From positions 62,001 through 126,000 of the forward strand of contig JAOAPE010000012.1 in assembly GCA_025462725.1 (NCBI GenBank): a DNA stretch of 64,000 bases, read 5' to 3'. Positions 27,101-34,888 of this stretch are shown here, one piece after another. The notes under the pieces were generated by a model. It was not told the DNA's origin. It saw only the letters and a list, made by a program, of their open reading frames with translations, and did no database searches. How positions within the stretch are numbered: position 1 is the first letter of the stretch; every line of letters begins with the position of its first letter. Position numbers and translations under genes: made by a program. This stretch comes from Terriglobales bacterium (lineage in GTDB: Bacteria > Acidobacteriota > Terriglobia > Terriglobales > Acidobacteriaceae).

Positions 27101-27527
27101 ATTCCAATTCGTGGAAGGTCGCGGCGACTTCGCAAACGTCACCCGTGATCCAACCACTGGAAACTGGGTTGCCGGCACCATCGAGCACAACAAGAGAACG
27201 CCTGCCTTCAGTCAGATCGACGCAAACTTCGTTCACGAGATCCACGTCAGCAAGACGAACGAAAACATGCGCGCGGCCTTTGAAGTCAACGTCCTCAACG
27301 TTCTCAATCAACGCAATGTCCTGAGCGTAGGACAGAGCATTCTTCGTTCAGGCGCAACATTCCCGACCTTCGGTGCAGGTATTGCAAACTACTTGCCGCT
27401 GGAAACCGGGTTTGACTACATCGCTTTGGCGAACTCACAAGCAAAGATCTTGAGCGGAACCTACGGCTTGCCGAACTTCTTCCAGACCGGCCGTCAGATG
27501 CGCTTCAAGTTCAGATTCACTTTCTAA
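24186..27527 (+). CDS. Oar-like TonB-dependent outer-membrane receptor
   Basis: A 1113-residue outer-membrane protein. After a signal peptide (about 1-30) comes a carboxypeptidase-regulatory-like domain (about 35-115, 'GIQGNIKDPQGAAVNGATVEV', 'GYFRFSNLPPGVYTVTV'). A plug region ('YQIDGASNAENAYLIEGQDT', 'EYGGALGGVINVVQKRGTN') follows, then a long beta-barrel ending in Phe ('RFKFRFTF'), the usual signal for barrel assembly. This is the acidobacterial Oar/CarboxypepD_reg family that imports large substrates or handles surface proteins. It has an optimal ribosome site and a strong terminator, so it is probably highly expressed. Codon use is noticeably more T-ending than in the cytochrome peroxidase gene, as is common for abundant membrane proteins. 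A TPR protein follows. Confidence 0.93.
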   Translation: MNKSSAYSWTKIVAMFCLCSLLLVASFAFAQETTAGIQGNIKDPQGAAVNGATVEVTSPVLLGTKKTTTDSGYFRFSNLPPGVYTVTVTAANFATQKQEGLKLETGVLPTLNFTLKVGSNTETVEVSSEAPLVEVAQSKKQATATQEIINALPKGRSFQSMIGFAPGARNEPLQGGYQIDGASNAENAYLIEGQDTGSLRTGLSNANSPFEFVQEVQIKSSGFEAEYGGALGGVINVVQKRGTNAWHGEVWTYYQGDAFNAGPSQTQRRDPSIAASTPLRLDSPIQYVTAKKDHFRQVEPGFMLGGPIVKNRIWGFASFAPQYFDLTRTVNFTAAAPQPGLHTFPQTQNTYYSYARVDALATKRIRVYGSWQYAYSRINGLTLPGADFTNGEVNTSATSAVTNFAADRGQVLPNVLFGAGADITITQNLIATSRWGDFYQNVSDRGLPAGTRYFYNDLTSGNNVKADNTTTSLQGTTVPAAFQHAAGFANIGANAGTNKDATYRKSFNQDLAYFKKGFGTHNFKLGYGLNSLNSDVNTGYNTSLVGVAFATPYTVLASNTSVCAAIRATNLATYGNAGTATNSSCQGLWGTYNIREFGTIGLASSKNHALYGQDAWNIGHGVTLNLGIRVDKESLPSFKPGLPGIDFGFGQKVAPRLGAAWDMLGNGKVKLYGSYGKFYDIMKYELPRGSFGGDYWHDCVYALDDPDVSKIVPVATGGHYCPAAGGGASGTTTGRFIENQDFRITSNDPTAGCGVVSCIDPALKPMSQHEYVVGVDWAITPTVALETRYTRKRLDRTIEDTGITTASGEQFFISNPGEGTDLQPLLGNGVNCPAPCTTANFPNQPKAIRRYDGLEFRLIKRASAKWFGQVSYIYSRETGNYNGLTNSDVGDGGATGQRTSPNVGRAFDEPQMQFDSHGRLADGPLATDRPHALKTNGFYRVKWMGMETLLGGSTVWESGTPLSSYIQTAGSAFQFVEGRGDFANVTRDPTTGNWVAGTIEHNKRTPAFSQIDANFVHEIHVSKTNENMRAAFEVNVLNVLNQRNVLSVGQSILRSGATFPTFGAGIANYLPLETGFDYIALANSQAKILSGTYGLPNFFQTGRQMRFKFRFTF

Positions 27528-27552
27528 GAAGTTTTAGAACGTGAGACTACTC

Positions 27553-27586
27553 GGGGGCCGGGAAACCGGTCCCCATTTTTTGTTTT
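27553..27586 (+). terminator. Rho-independent terminator of the receptor gene
   Basis: Stem GGGGCCGG / CCGGTCCCC with a GAAA tetraloop followed by ATTTTTTGTTTTT, 26 nt after the receptor stop codon. A textbook intrinsic terminator on the plus strand. Confidence 0.95.
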
Positions 27587-27610
27587 TCGATTCGTCAATC
27601 TTGGAAATCT

Positions 27611-28702
27611 ATGCCGCGATATTTTAAGCATTTCGCCACATTCTTGTTCTTGTTGCTGCTGACAGGCACAACGCTTGAGGGCCAAATTGTCAGTGCCCAG
27701 TCCGCCAATCGGATAGTCAACATGCAGATCACCCTGGCATTCGATGATGGCTCCAACTTCAGTGGCAGTATCTCGACAGGACAAAATCAACCCGCTGCAG
27801 GTCATGAACGCGATACGACAGCAGGACAGCCCTCCAGCGACGTTGCTGCCAACCTCCAAATCCATGTGCAGCTGCAGGATTCGTTTGGCGCCAACCTTGA
27901 TGAGAAATCGCCTAACGGAGAAGGACAAGTTCTCTTTACGGTTCGCAACGGGGGCAGTTACCGGATTCGTGTCCGCGGCCCCGATATCGAGGAGACAGTG
28001 CTGGACAACGTCGAACCCGCTCTCGGCGATCGTATGCTTAACATCCGCCTACATCGCAAGGGAGCTAAGGGTTCTCTAGCGACAACCGGAAGCGGCGTGG
28101 TAGCAGCGAAGCGCTTAAAAGCGCCTCCTGCAGCCGTCAAAGAGGTTGAAAAAGGTGATAAGGCCCTTGCCGCCGGAGACCTGCCTAAAGCACGGCAGTC
28201 GTTTGAGAAGGCGATCGAGATCTATCCAGATTACGACATCCCCTATAACAATTTAGGCGTGATTCTGATGCAGACTGGCGATGCCGAAGGCGGACGCCGC
28301 GCCTTTGAAAAGGCCATCCAGTTGAATGAGAATTTCACCCGGGCGTACACAAACCTGGCGCGAATCGAGCTTTCCGGCCAACACTATAGTGAGGCCGACA
28401 AAGCCGTCGTCAAGGCGCTTGTTAACGAGCCGTTGAATGCGCAAGCATTGTGCCTGGGGGTGCAAGCCGCATATCTGTCGGGCCGGCTCGATGGTGCGGT
28501 TTCCTATGCCAAGACACTCCATACCATCTCACACAAGGAATGTGCCATTGGGCACTACTTCGCTGCGCGCGCCCTGATCGGCAATAAGTTGCCGGACCAG
28601 GCAATTGAGGAACTGGAAATGTTCCTGAAAGAAGCGCCTACTGACACCAACGCTCCGGATGCCCAACTGAAGTTGGAGCAACTGAAACACCGCCAGCCCT
28701 GA
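27611..28702 (+). CDS. Exported TPR protein
   Basis: A 363-residue protein with a signal peptide (about 1-30). Residues about 35-150 form a beta-rich domain ('VQLQDSFGANLDEKSPNGEGQVLFTV', quoted in part) like a carboxypeptidase-regulatory fold. Residues about 180-355 hold at least four tetratricopeptide repeats ('ARQSFEKAIEIYPDYDIPYNNLGVIL', 'GRRAFEKAIQLNENFTRAYTNLARI', each in part). TPRs bind protein partners, so a periplasmic scaffold role is likely. It starts 83 nt after the TonB-dependent receptor gene but beyond its terminator. A link to the receptor is plausible from position only. Confidence 0.85.
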   Translation: MPRYFKHFATFLFLLLLTGTTLEGQIVSAQSANRIVNMQITLAFDDGSNFSGSISTGQNQPAAGHERDTTAGQPSSDVAANLQIHVQLQDSFGANLDEKSPNGEGQVLFTVRNGGSYRIRVRGPDIEETVLDNVEPALGDRMLNIRLHRKGAKGSLATTGSGVVAAKRLKAPPAAVKEVEKGDKALAAGDLPKARQSFEKAIEIYPDYDIPYNNLGVILMQTGDAEGGRRAFEKAIQLNENFTRAYTNLARIELSGQHYSEADKAVVKALVNEPLNAQALCLGVQAAYLSGRLDGAVSYAKTLHTISHKECAIGHYFAARALIGNKLPDQAIEELEMFLKEAPTDTNAPDAQLKLEQLKHRQP

Positions 28703-28801
28703 ACGTAAGCATCGATCCTTTCAAAGCAAAACTCGCAGCGAACACGGGAGTGTCTCAACGCATCCCAACAACCGTCTAGAGATTGTTCTGAGGTCGACTA
28801 A

Positions 28802-29764
28802 ATGTTGGGTTCCATCCGGGTGCGGTTCGTTGTTGTTCCCTTTGTTGTGGTCATGATCTTGCTATCTTTTGGCTGTGGCGGAGGATCGTCCCCCACGCCG
28901 CAGACTGTAACTACGCCCGTTCCTGCTCCTGGTACGACGTCCTCCATCTCCCATGATCATGTCTTTTTGGTAGTGCTCGAGAACCATTCTTATTCAAGCG
29001 TGATCGGCAATCCGGCTATGCCCTATCTGAACGGCCTAGCTCAAAGTTTCGGACTAGCGACCAACTATTTCGCGAATTCACACCCATCATTGCCGAACTA
29101 CTTCGTTCTCACATCCGGGCAGACGATTGCGACATCAGACGATTTTGTCGGGCCTGTGCCTGACGACAATGTGGTACGGCAGTTGAACGCGGAAGGGAAG
29201 ACCTGGCGAGCGTACGCACAAAGCTTGCCTTCGGTGGGATACACCGGCGGAGATCAGGGCGCTTATGTCAAGCACCACAATCCATTCGCATATTTCAGCG
29301 ATGTTCTGAACAGTGCTGCGCAAACCGGAAACATCGTCCCCTTTTCGCAATTCGCGTCCGATCTTCAAAACAATTCGCTTCCGAATTATTCCTACATCGT
29401 TCCTGATAACCGGCACAATGCGCATGATTGTCCGAATGGAGCGCCCGCTTGCACTGACAATGACCAACTTGCTGCCGCCGACGCATGGCTGCGGGACAAC
29501 ATCGGCCCACTTGTTTCCAGTTCAGCCTTTCAAGGCAGCGGACTGTTGGTCATCACTTTCGACGAATCCATAGCAACAGATACCCAGTCTGGTGGTGGCC
29601 ATGTTGCAACAGTTGTCATCAGTTCGAAGGCGAAGACCGGATTTCAATCCAGCACCTTTTATCAACATCAAAGCGTGTTGCGCCTGATGTTGCGCGCCTT
29701 GGGAGTGAACGCGTTTCCGGGCGCTGCTTCCGGTGCTCCTGACATGGACGAGTTCTTCAAGTGA
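28802..29764 (+). CDS. Secreted phosphoesterase-family (acid phosphatase-like) lipoprotein
   Basis: A 320-residue lipoprotein (lipobox 'LLSFGCG', Cys25, then a Gly/Ser/Pro linker). The catalytic part starts 'DHVFLVVLENHSYSSVIG' and includes 'NSHPSLPNYFVLTSG', 'YIVPDNRHNAHDC' and 'LLVITFDES', the metal-binding motifs of the alkaline-phosphatase-superfamily phosphoesterases related to AcpA and phospholipase C. It would release phosphate from organic esters outside the cytoplasm. No phosphate regulon genes are adjacent. The stop lies 11 nt before the convergent histidine kinase gene, and no clear terminator is seen between them. Confidence 0.9.
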   Translation: MLGSIRVRFVVVPFVVVMILLSFGCGGGSSPTPQTVTTPVPAPGTTSSISHDHVFLVVLENHSYSSVIGNPAMPYLNGLAQSFGLATNYFANSHPSLPNYFVLTSGQTIATSDDFVGPVPDDNVVRQLNAEGKTWRAYAQSLPSVGYTGGDQGAYVKHHNPFAYFSDVLNSAAQTGNIVPFSQFASDLQNNSLPNYSYIVPDNRHNAHDCPNGAPACTDNDQLAAADAWLRDNIGPLVSSSAFQGSGLLVITFDESIATDTQSGGGHVATVVISSKAKTGFQSSTFYQHQSVLRLMLRALGVNAFPGAASGAPDMDEFFK

Positions 29765-29775
29765 GGAACGGCGGG

Positions 29776-31698
29776 CTATCCGATGAGAGCCTGCAAATTC
29801 TCTATGAGCGCCCTTCCGGAAAAGGGCTTATGCAGCAGCTTTGTATTGCTGGGAAGTTTGACCTCGGATACCAAACGCAACGTCCCACCGGAAATAAATA
29901 GGATCTTCACCTCTGGTTGCGTTGCGCGAACGTGCTCGGCGAGTTCGTCTCCGCCCATGCCCGGCATGACTACGTCCGTAATCAGCACGTCAATGTCTTT
30001 TCCATGTTGTTGAAGCAGCATTTTTGCTTCATTTCCGTTCATCGCGCCGATTACGCTATAACCGTGCGCTTTGAGTAGATCGGATAAAGAACGCAACAAG
30101 TCTTTCTCATCTTCTACCAACAGCACCGTTTTAGAACCAGTCTCAAGTGATAACTCTGGAACCTCATCCGCTGGCTGAAGCGGTTCTTCGGTTCGCGGTA
30201 GGTAGATGGAAAATTTTGTGCCGTTACCCAATTGGCTCTCGACCGCAATGTATCCGCCGCTCTGCTGCACTATTCCGTACACCGTGGCCAGGCCCAAGCC
30301 GGTGCCCTCCCCGATCCCTTTTGTCGTAAAGAAGGGTTCAAATATGCGCGATTGAGTAGTGGCGTTCATGCCGGCGCCATTGTCCGCCACCGACAAAACC
30401 ACATAGCTTCCCAACTTCATGCCGGTGTGGCGAGTTGCGTATGGCGCATCCACTTCGAGATTCCTCGTCGAGATGGTCAATCGTCCTCCGCGCGGCATTG
30501 CGTCGCGGGCATTGACAGCAAGGTTCAAGATGACTTGCGTGATCTGGCCGGGATCTACTTTCACCATCCCCAGATCTTTGGCCAATGACGTTTCCAGAGC
30601 CAAGTCACCTCCTAAAACTGGCTTGAGAAGATTTTCCATTTTCATGATCTCAAGATTCAACTCCAGGACTTTTGGCGCGAGTACCTGTTGCTTGCTGAAC
30701 GCGAGCAGTTGTTCCGTCAAGGAACTCGCCTTGTCACAGGCGCCGATGATCGTTTCCACGGTACTGCCGATCTCGCCGGTTTGCGGAAGTTTACGAACGA
30801 TCAATTCTGCATGGCTAGTAATGACCATCAGCAGATTGTTGAAATCGTGTGCGATGCCACCCGCAAGTCGCCCTATGGCTTCCATCTTTTGCGCCTGTCG
30901 AAGTTGATGCTCGAGCTTGCGATGTTCTTCCTCGGCGCGCTTCTCCTCGGTGATGTCGCGGGCAATGACGAGGTGTTTATCCGAAAGAAAGTGGGCGCGA
31001 GAAGAGATCTGAAGTGTTCGGCTTGCTCCGTCCGAGCGCAATAGGGAAAACTCGCCCCGGGCGCGGCCATCCTGCAGAAACCGTTTCGGCGCGAACTCGA
31101 ACGGGAATTCGGCGAAGTCTCCCGCCTGACGGCCGATAATCTCATCCTTTTCGACACCGGCGACCTCGCAAGCCATCGCGTTCGCATCCGTGAAGTGGCC
31201 GCTTTCGTCGAGTATCAATATGGCGTCAAGAGAATTGTCGAAAAGTGCACGGTATTGTTGCTCGCTATTTTGAAGTCGTTGTTCTGCGATCAACCGGTGT
31301 TCCTCAGCGCGATGGAATTCAATCGCATTCTTGATCTTTTCGAGCAGCGTACTGCTGTTTAGTTTCGATTTAGGAAGATAATCAGTGGCGCCCGCCTTAA
31401 TCACCGCGGCGGCCACTTCTTCTCCCCCTTGGCCGGTAAGGAAGACGATGGGCATCCGCACACCATCAGCCCTGACCTTCTTGAAGAGCTCCAACCCAGT
31501 GTCGGGGCCTAGCTGATAGTCAAAGAATGAGAGGTCGTAGGGGTGTGACCTGATCAATGCAAGCGCTTCGCGAAAAGTTCCCGCACAATCCATTCGAAAA
31601 TCTTCTTTGGGAAATAACTCCTCAATGTAGCTACAAAGAAGAAGACGATCTTCCTCGTCGTCATCGACGATCAAGAATGTAAGAGGCGACGCTGGCAT
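29776..31698 (-). CDS. Hybrid sensor kinase: REC-PAS-HisKA-HATPase-REC
   Basis: A 640-residue soluble hybrid histidine kinase. The N-terminal receiver (about 6-125) has 'FLIVDDDEEDRL', the Asp in 'LSFFDYQLG' and Lys in 'YLPKSK'. A PAS domain follows (about 145-255). HisKA (about 272-335) has the phospho-His in 'GGIAHDFNNLL'. The HATPase has N, G1 ('DNGAGMNA') and G2 ('GEGTGLGLATVYGIV') boxes. A second receiver (about 520-640) has 'LLVEDEKD', Asp in 'VLITDVVMPGMGG' and Lys in 'LLHKPF'. No membrane segment is present. The start codon is one nucleotide after what was the stop codon of the upstream response regulator, showing an operon. Its N-terminal receiver could take phosphate from the upstream kinase, if that is functional. 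Confidence 0.95.
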   Translation of the reverse strand: MPASPLTFLIVDDDEEDRLLLCSYIEELFPKEDFRMDCAGTFREALALIRSHPYDLSFFDYQLGPDTGLELFKKVRADGVRMPIVFLTGQGGEEVAAAVIKAGATDYLPKSKLNSSTLLEKIKNAIEFHRAEEHRLIAEQRLQNSEQQYRALFDNSLDAILILDESGHFTDANAMACEVAGVEKDEIIGRQAGDFAEFPFEFAPKRFLQDGRARGEFSLLRSDGASRTLQISSRAHFLSDKHLVIARDITEEKRAEEEHRKLEHQLRQAQKMEAIGRLAGGIAHDFNNLLMVITSHAELIVRKLPQTGEIGSTVETIIGACDKASSLTEQLLAFSKQQVLAPKVLELNLEIMKMENLLKPVLGGDLALETSLAKDLGMVKVDPGQITQVILNLAVNARDAMPRGGRLTISTRNLEVDAPYATRHTGMKLGSYVVLSVADNGAGMNATTQSRIFEPFFTTKGIGEGTGLGLATVYGIVQQSGGYIAVESQLGNGTKFSIYLPRTEEPLQPADEVPELSLETGSKTVLLVEDEKDLLRSLSDLLKAHGYSVIGAMNGNEAKMLLQQHGKDIDVLITDVVMPGMGGDELAEHVRATQPEVKILFISGGTLRLVSEVKLPSNTKLLHKPFSGRALIENLQALIG

Positions 31699-31699
31699 A

Positions 31700-32158
31700 T
31701 TAAGCTTTGCTGGAAGGTAGTTCCACGATCTGGAACCAAAAGCTTCCCAAGCTGCTCAGCGCTTTCACCAAGCAACCAAAGCTGCCAGGTTTCTGCATGA
31801 ACGCGTTAACCCCGGTCTGCTATGACCTGAACACATCTTCCTCGGTATTGGAAGTAGTCAGAACGACGACTGGATAATGTCTCAGCGCGGGGTCTGATTT
31901 GATCTCCTGAAGCGCAGTCCTGCCATCCATCTTTGGCATATTCAGGTCAAGCAGGATCAATGAAGGGTCGCTGCTCTTCTGTCGACCCGCATACTTGCCC
32001 TGCATGCGGAGAAATTGCAAGAGTTCCTCACCGTCACAGACCCGAATCAGTTCATTGGCGATCAAAGAGTCTCGGAACGCTTCTTGTACTAAAAGGAAAT
32101 CGTCATCATCATCTTCAGCCAATAAGAGCGGCATGGGCTTGCCTTGATTGTTTTTCAT
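31700..32158 (-). pseudogene. Rcp1-type response regulator interrupted by an in-frame amber codon
   Basis: A single-domain response regulator. The open part (32158 to 31820) has the acidic cluster 'LLLAEDDDDDFLLVQEAF', the phosphoacceptor Asp in 'LILLDLNMPKMDG' and Thr in 'VVVLTTSNTEEDVFRS', then TAG at 31822-31820. Reading through in the same frame gives 'QTGVNAFMQKPGSFGCLVKAL', exactly the missing strand with the conserved Lys ('QKP') and last helix. A TAA at 31702-31700 follows, separated by one nucleotide from the next gene's ATG. The TAG stands where these proteins have Tyr ('SYxxGVN'), so one base change explains it. The truncated product would lack the conserved Lys and is probably inactive. 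Confidence 0.85.
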
Positions 32159-33248
32159 TGAATCGCTCCTTCGCTTCATGTTTCTCCGGCAGAGTCATCT
32201 CAAACCTCGCGCCCTGTCCGGGAGCGCTCGTTGCGGTGATAGTGCCGCCGTGCCGCGCAAGTATCTTCTCGACAATGGTCAAACCGATGCCGTTGCCCTC
32301 AAACTCCACACGACCGTGCAACCTTTGAAACGGCCTGAAGATCTGGTCTGCAAAGCGCTGTTCAAAACCGACGCCGTTGTCCTGCACTGAGATTTTCCAA
32401 AGCCCATTGCCCAGAGGTCGGCTTTCAATCTGCACCGAAGCGGCCTGATCCTTCTTCGCGAACTTGAGGGCATTTGCAACAAGGTTTTGAAACAATTGCC
32501 GCATCTGGTTGGGGTCTGCCCAAATTACCGGCAGGTTTCCGCATTGCACTGTCGCTCCGGAGGCGGTGATTCGCTCTTCAAGGTCGGACAGCACCTGGGA
32601 GACTATCGATTCCAATTCCACGGTTTCCGCGGGATCGGCCTTACTTCGAACTCGGGCGAGTTGTAATAGGCTCTCGTTCAATGACGACATACGCTCAACG
32701 GCGTTCCGGATCCGCTGCAAGTAATCGCTGGTCCTCTCATCCAGTGTGCTGCCCAAGTGGGCTTCGAGTCGACTGCTGAAGGCGCTGATCTTGCGCAGGG
32801 GTTCTTGCAGATCGTGCGATGCGACTGACGCAAAATCTTGGAGGTCGCGGTTGCTGCGCTCCAATTCACGGGCGTAGATCTCAAGGGACCGGCGGGTTTG
32901 AGTGTCCTTGTCTTGCCACAGCTTGCGGAATTGCGCGTCGAGTTCCGCTAATTCGTCGTTGCCTCCAACGATGGGACCGAATGGCTGGCCATCAGAAGCC
33001 AAGCGATTGTTAATGGTGAGTGTCTCGATCCGCTGGGTGATGTCCCCGAGCAACAGATGAATCGAAGCGGCAACAAGGATTCCAAGAGCAAGGCCACCAT
33101 AAAGGAGCCAATACATACGCAAACGCATTTGCAAAAATTGACGGTCGGCCTCAGCATCAATACCTTCCTGTTGCAAAAACGATTTGTTGCAATTCCCCCC
33201 GCAATTTGTCCATGCGTCGCTTGCCTTCACCCTGACGAGTAGCTTCAC
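32115..33248 (-). CDS. Histidine kinase part (TM2, HisKA, HATPase) of a frameshifted CHASE3 kinase
   Basis: The open frame has 377 codons from GTG 33248, but the first 40 are the out-of-frame copy of the CHASE3 end. A real independent start could be ATG 33128, just before the transmembrane helix ('WLLYGGLALGILVAASIHLLL'). HisKA has 'FASVASHDLQEPLRKI' (phospho-His); the HATPase domain has 'DNGVGFEQRFADQIF' and 'GNGIGLTIVEKI'. This is the cytobacterial-phytochrome-like kinase type that pairs with Rcp1-type regulators, and the adjacent downstream gene, overlapping by 44 nt, is one. Sensor and kinase are now in different frames. The kinase half could still be made but without its sensor. Confidence 0.8.
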   Translation of the reverse strand: MKLLVRVKASDAWTNCGGNCNKSFLQQEGIDAEADRQFLQMRLRMYWLLYGGLALGILVAASIHLLLGDITQRIETLTINNRLASDGQPFGPIVGGNDELAELDAQFRKLWQDKDTQTRRSLEIYARELERSNRDLQDFASVASHDLQEPLRKISAFSSRLEAHLGSTLDERTSDYLQRIRNAVERMSSLNESLLQLARVRSKADPAETVELESIVSQVLSDLEERITASGATVQCGNLPVIWADPNQMRQLFQNLVANALKFAKKDQAASVQIESRPLGNGLWKISVQDNGVGFEQRFADQIFRPFQRLHGRVEFEGNGIGLTIVEKILARHGGTITATSAPGQGARFEMTLPEKHEAKERFNEKQSRQAHAALIG

Positions 33249-33663
33249 GCACAGCTTGCAAACTGCCAGCCTCGATCAAAGCTTTATTGTGACCGTGGTA
33301 GGTCAGCAAATCTTCTGCCGAAGGTTTAATTGCTCTTGCCAATGGCAGCAAGACTGAGCTGTCGCCGCATAGTTTTTCTAGTTTCTGTTGCGTGGGAAGA
33401 ACATTTCTGACTGCATCGTTATATGGTTCTAGAAACACCGGGTTACCGCTAATGATGTAGCCGCGCATGCCTGTTTCAGCATTCAGAAGTTCTGACATGA
33501 GCTGTCGAGCCACAGACAATATCTGCTTTGAGTGCGTGGAAGCTTCTTCGGCTCTTTGGTTTTGGTACTGCAAAAAGAGCAAGCCGAACAACAGCACGAT
33601 TTTGAAAGTGATTGAAATTGCGACGATCAGGGCGCCTTTTGTGCGTACGCTTAGCTGATACAT
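33157..33663 (-). pseudogene. CHASE3 sensor fragment split from its kinase by a frameshift
   Basis: 168 codons encode TM1 (about 12-33, 'VAISITFKIVLLFGLLFLQ') and a CHASE3 extracytoplasmic sensor ('MSELLNAETGMRGYIISGNPVFLEPYNDA', in part), then run out of frame and stop at 33157. At the run of five Ts (33179-33175 on the minus strand), skipping one base moves the frame into the kinase frame. The result is a continuous CHASE3 tail, 'LQQEGIDAEADRQFLQMRLRMYW', into TM2. A single-base insertion in the T-run is the simplest explanation. It may be a real mutation or a sequencing/assembly error in a homopolymer. Confidence 0.85.
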
Positions 33664-33883
33664 TGTCCCCCTTGAACGGCGAGACCCAGCCTATCCCGCG
33701 TTCACATCCTGCCAACATCAAAGTGTTCAACGAAACAATTTCAATTCCGGTTTTGGCATGGATTCCGGCTTTGAAACGACCCTTGGAGACACATCTGCCT
33801 GGGCCTGACATTCGTAGTGGAAGCACTGAATATTGGACGCCGTCCCTAGCGGTGATATTCTTGCCACGCCAGACTGTTCGCTT

Positions 33884-34516
33884 ATGTTTGAGACGACTTC
33901 AAGGATTTATCGTAGGAAGTCCAGCGCGATTGTGGCCTCGTTAGCCGCACACGTCATCTTGCTGGCTCTGCTCCTGTGGCAACCGAGCTCAGTCATCAAG
34001 CCAAGAATCGTGATGAAAGGGGATCGCGGTTCTTCGATGGTGCTGGTTTACGTGCCCTCGCATACTTTGCCCCGACAGCCGGAATCCCAGGCACATTCTG
34101 CGGTAGATCCTCCCCGCCAAAAGAGCCGCAAACTCGCAGCCGTAAACAAAGCGCCCGTTGCACAACAGGAGTCTGAGGGAAGTACAGCCAAGACCACGCT
34201 TGCGGGAACGCCCTACGGATCACAGTCTCAGGGACTGACATATGGGCCCGAGGTTCGGCCAGCGCTGCCAGTTTCCGGTGATCGGCCTAGTGTTGCTTCA
34301 TCGGAATTGCCGCAAGGGGTGCATGGCGACGTGATTGTGGAGATCACAATTGACATCCGCGGCAACGTGGTTGAATCGAAGCTGCTGAAGAGCATTGGAT
34401 ACGGCATCGATCAAAAGGTGCTGGCTACTCTCCAGAATTGGCGTTTTACGCCGGCCACGAAAGACGGCGTCCCAATCCCGTCGCAGCAGGACGTTTACTT
34501 CCATTTTCCGAGTTGA
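33884..34516 (+). CDS. TonB-family energy transducer protein
   Basis: 210 residues from ATG 33884; the 17 codons before it in the open frame are not protein-like. An N-terminal transmembrane helix (about 16-36, 'SLAAHVILLALLLW') is followed by a Pro/Ser/Lys-rich periplasmic linker. The C-terminal TonB domain (about 130-210) has 'GDVIVEITIDIRGNVVESKLLKS' (in part) and 'LATLQNWRFTPATKDGVPI', typical of TonB_C. It would couple inner-membrane energy to outer-membrane receptors such as the one at 24.2 kb. No exbB/exbD genes lie nearby. It is immediately upstream of, and convergent with, the tRNA-Val gene. Confidence 0.88.
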   Translation: MFETTSRIYRRKSSAIVASLAAHVILLALLLWQPSSVIKPRIVMKGDRGSSMVLVYVPSHTLPRQPESQAHSAVDPPRQKSRKLAAVNKAPVAQQESEGSTAKTTLAGTPYGSQSQGLTYGPEVRPALPVSGDRPSVASSELPQGVHGDVIVEITIDIRGNVVESKLLKSIGYGIDQKVLATLQNWRFTPATKDGVPIPSQQDVYFHFPS

Positions 34517-34527
34517 TTTGGCTTGTT

Positions 34528-34602
34528 TGGTGGGCGCTGCAGGATTCGAACCTGCGACTTCCACCGTGTGAAGGTGGCACTCTACCGCTGAGTTAAGCGC
34601 CC
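34528..34602 (-). tRNA. tRNA-Val (anticodon CAC)
   Basis: A 75-nt gene including the encoded CCA end. The acceptor stem is GGGCGCT/AGCGCCC, the D arm ACTC-AGCGGTA-GAGT, the anticodon stem CCACC/GGTGG with loop TTCACAC (anticodon CAC, codon GUG), and the T arm GCAGG-TTCGAAT-CCTGC. All stems pair fully. Confidence 0.97.
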
Positions 34603-34888
34603 GATGTGGCGAGGAAGGCTCTCCGATTGTATCAAATGCTTTGCCGTCGATTTCGGCAGCCCGGTCCTCCTTTGGACTTGCCCGTTTTCCCGTTACAATT
34701 GAACTGTTTAGCCGTCAAAAAACCAGCAACTTTTGTCCTTTCAGTGGGTTTCCAAAGATGTGGGCAGCATTGCACTTAAATCCCGTGGGTTGCCAGCTGA
34801 TGCCTGGAGCTCTGGAGTCTGGTCTGAGCCTAATAAGCGGGGCCAAACTGGGGCCCGAAAGCGCATCGCTTCAGCGGCGGTGCAGGAT

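Noticed and set aside
31820-31822. Pyrrolysine or other recoding of the TAG in the response regulator
   Set aside because: Pyrrolysine use is not expected in this lineage and no supporting structure is seen; the position normally holds Tyr, so a plain nonsense mutation is simpler.
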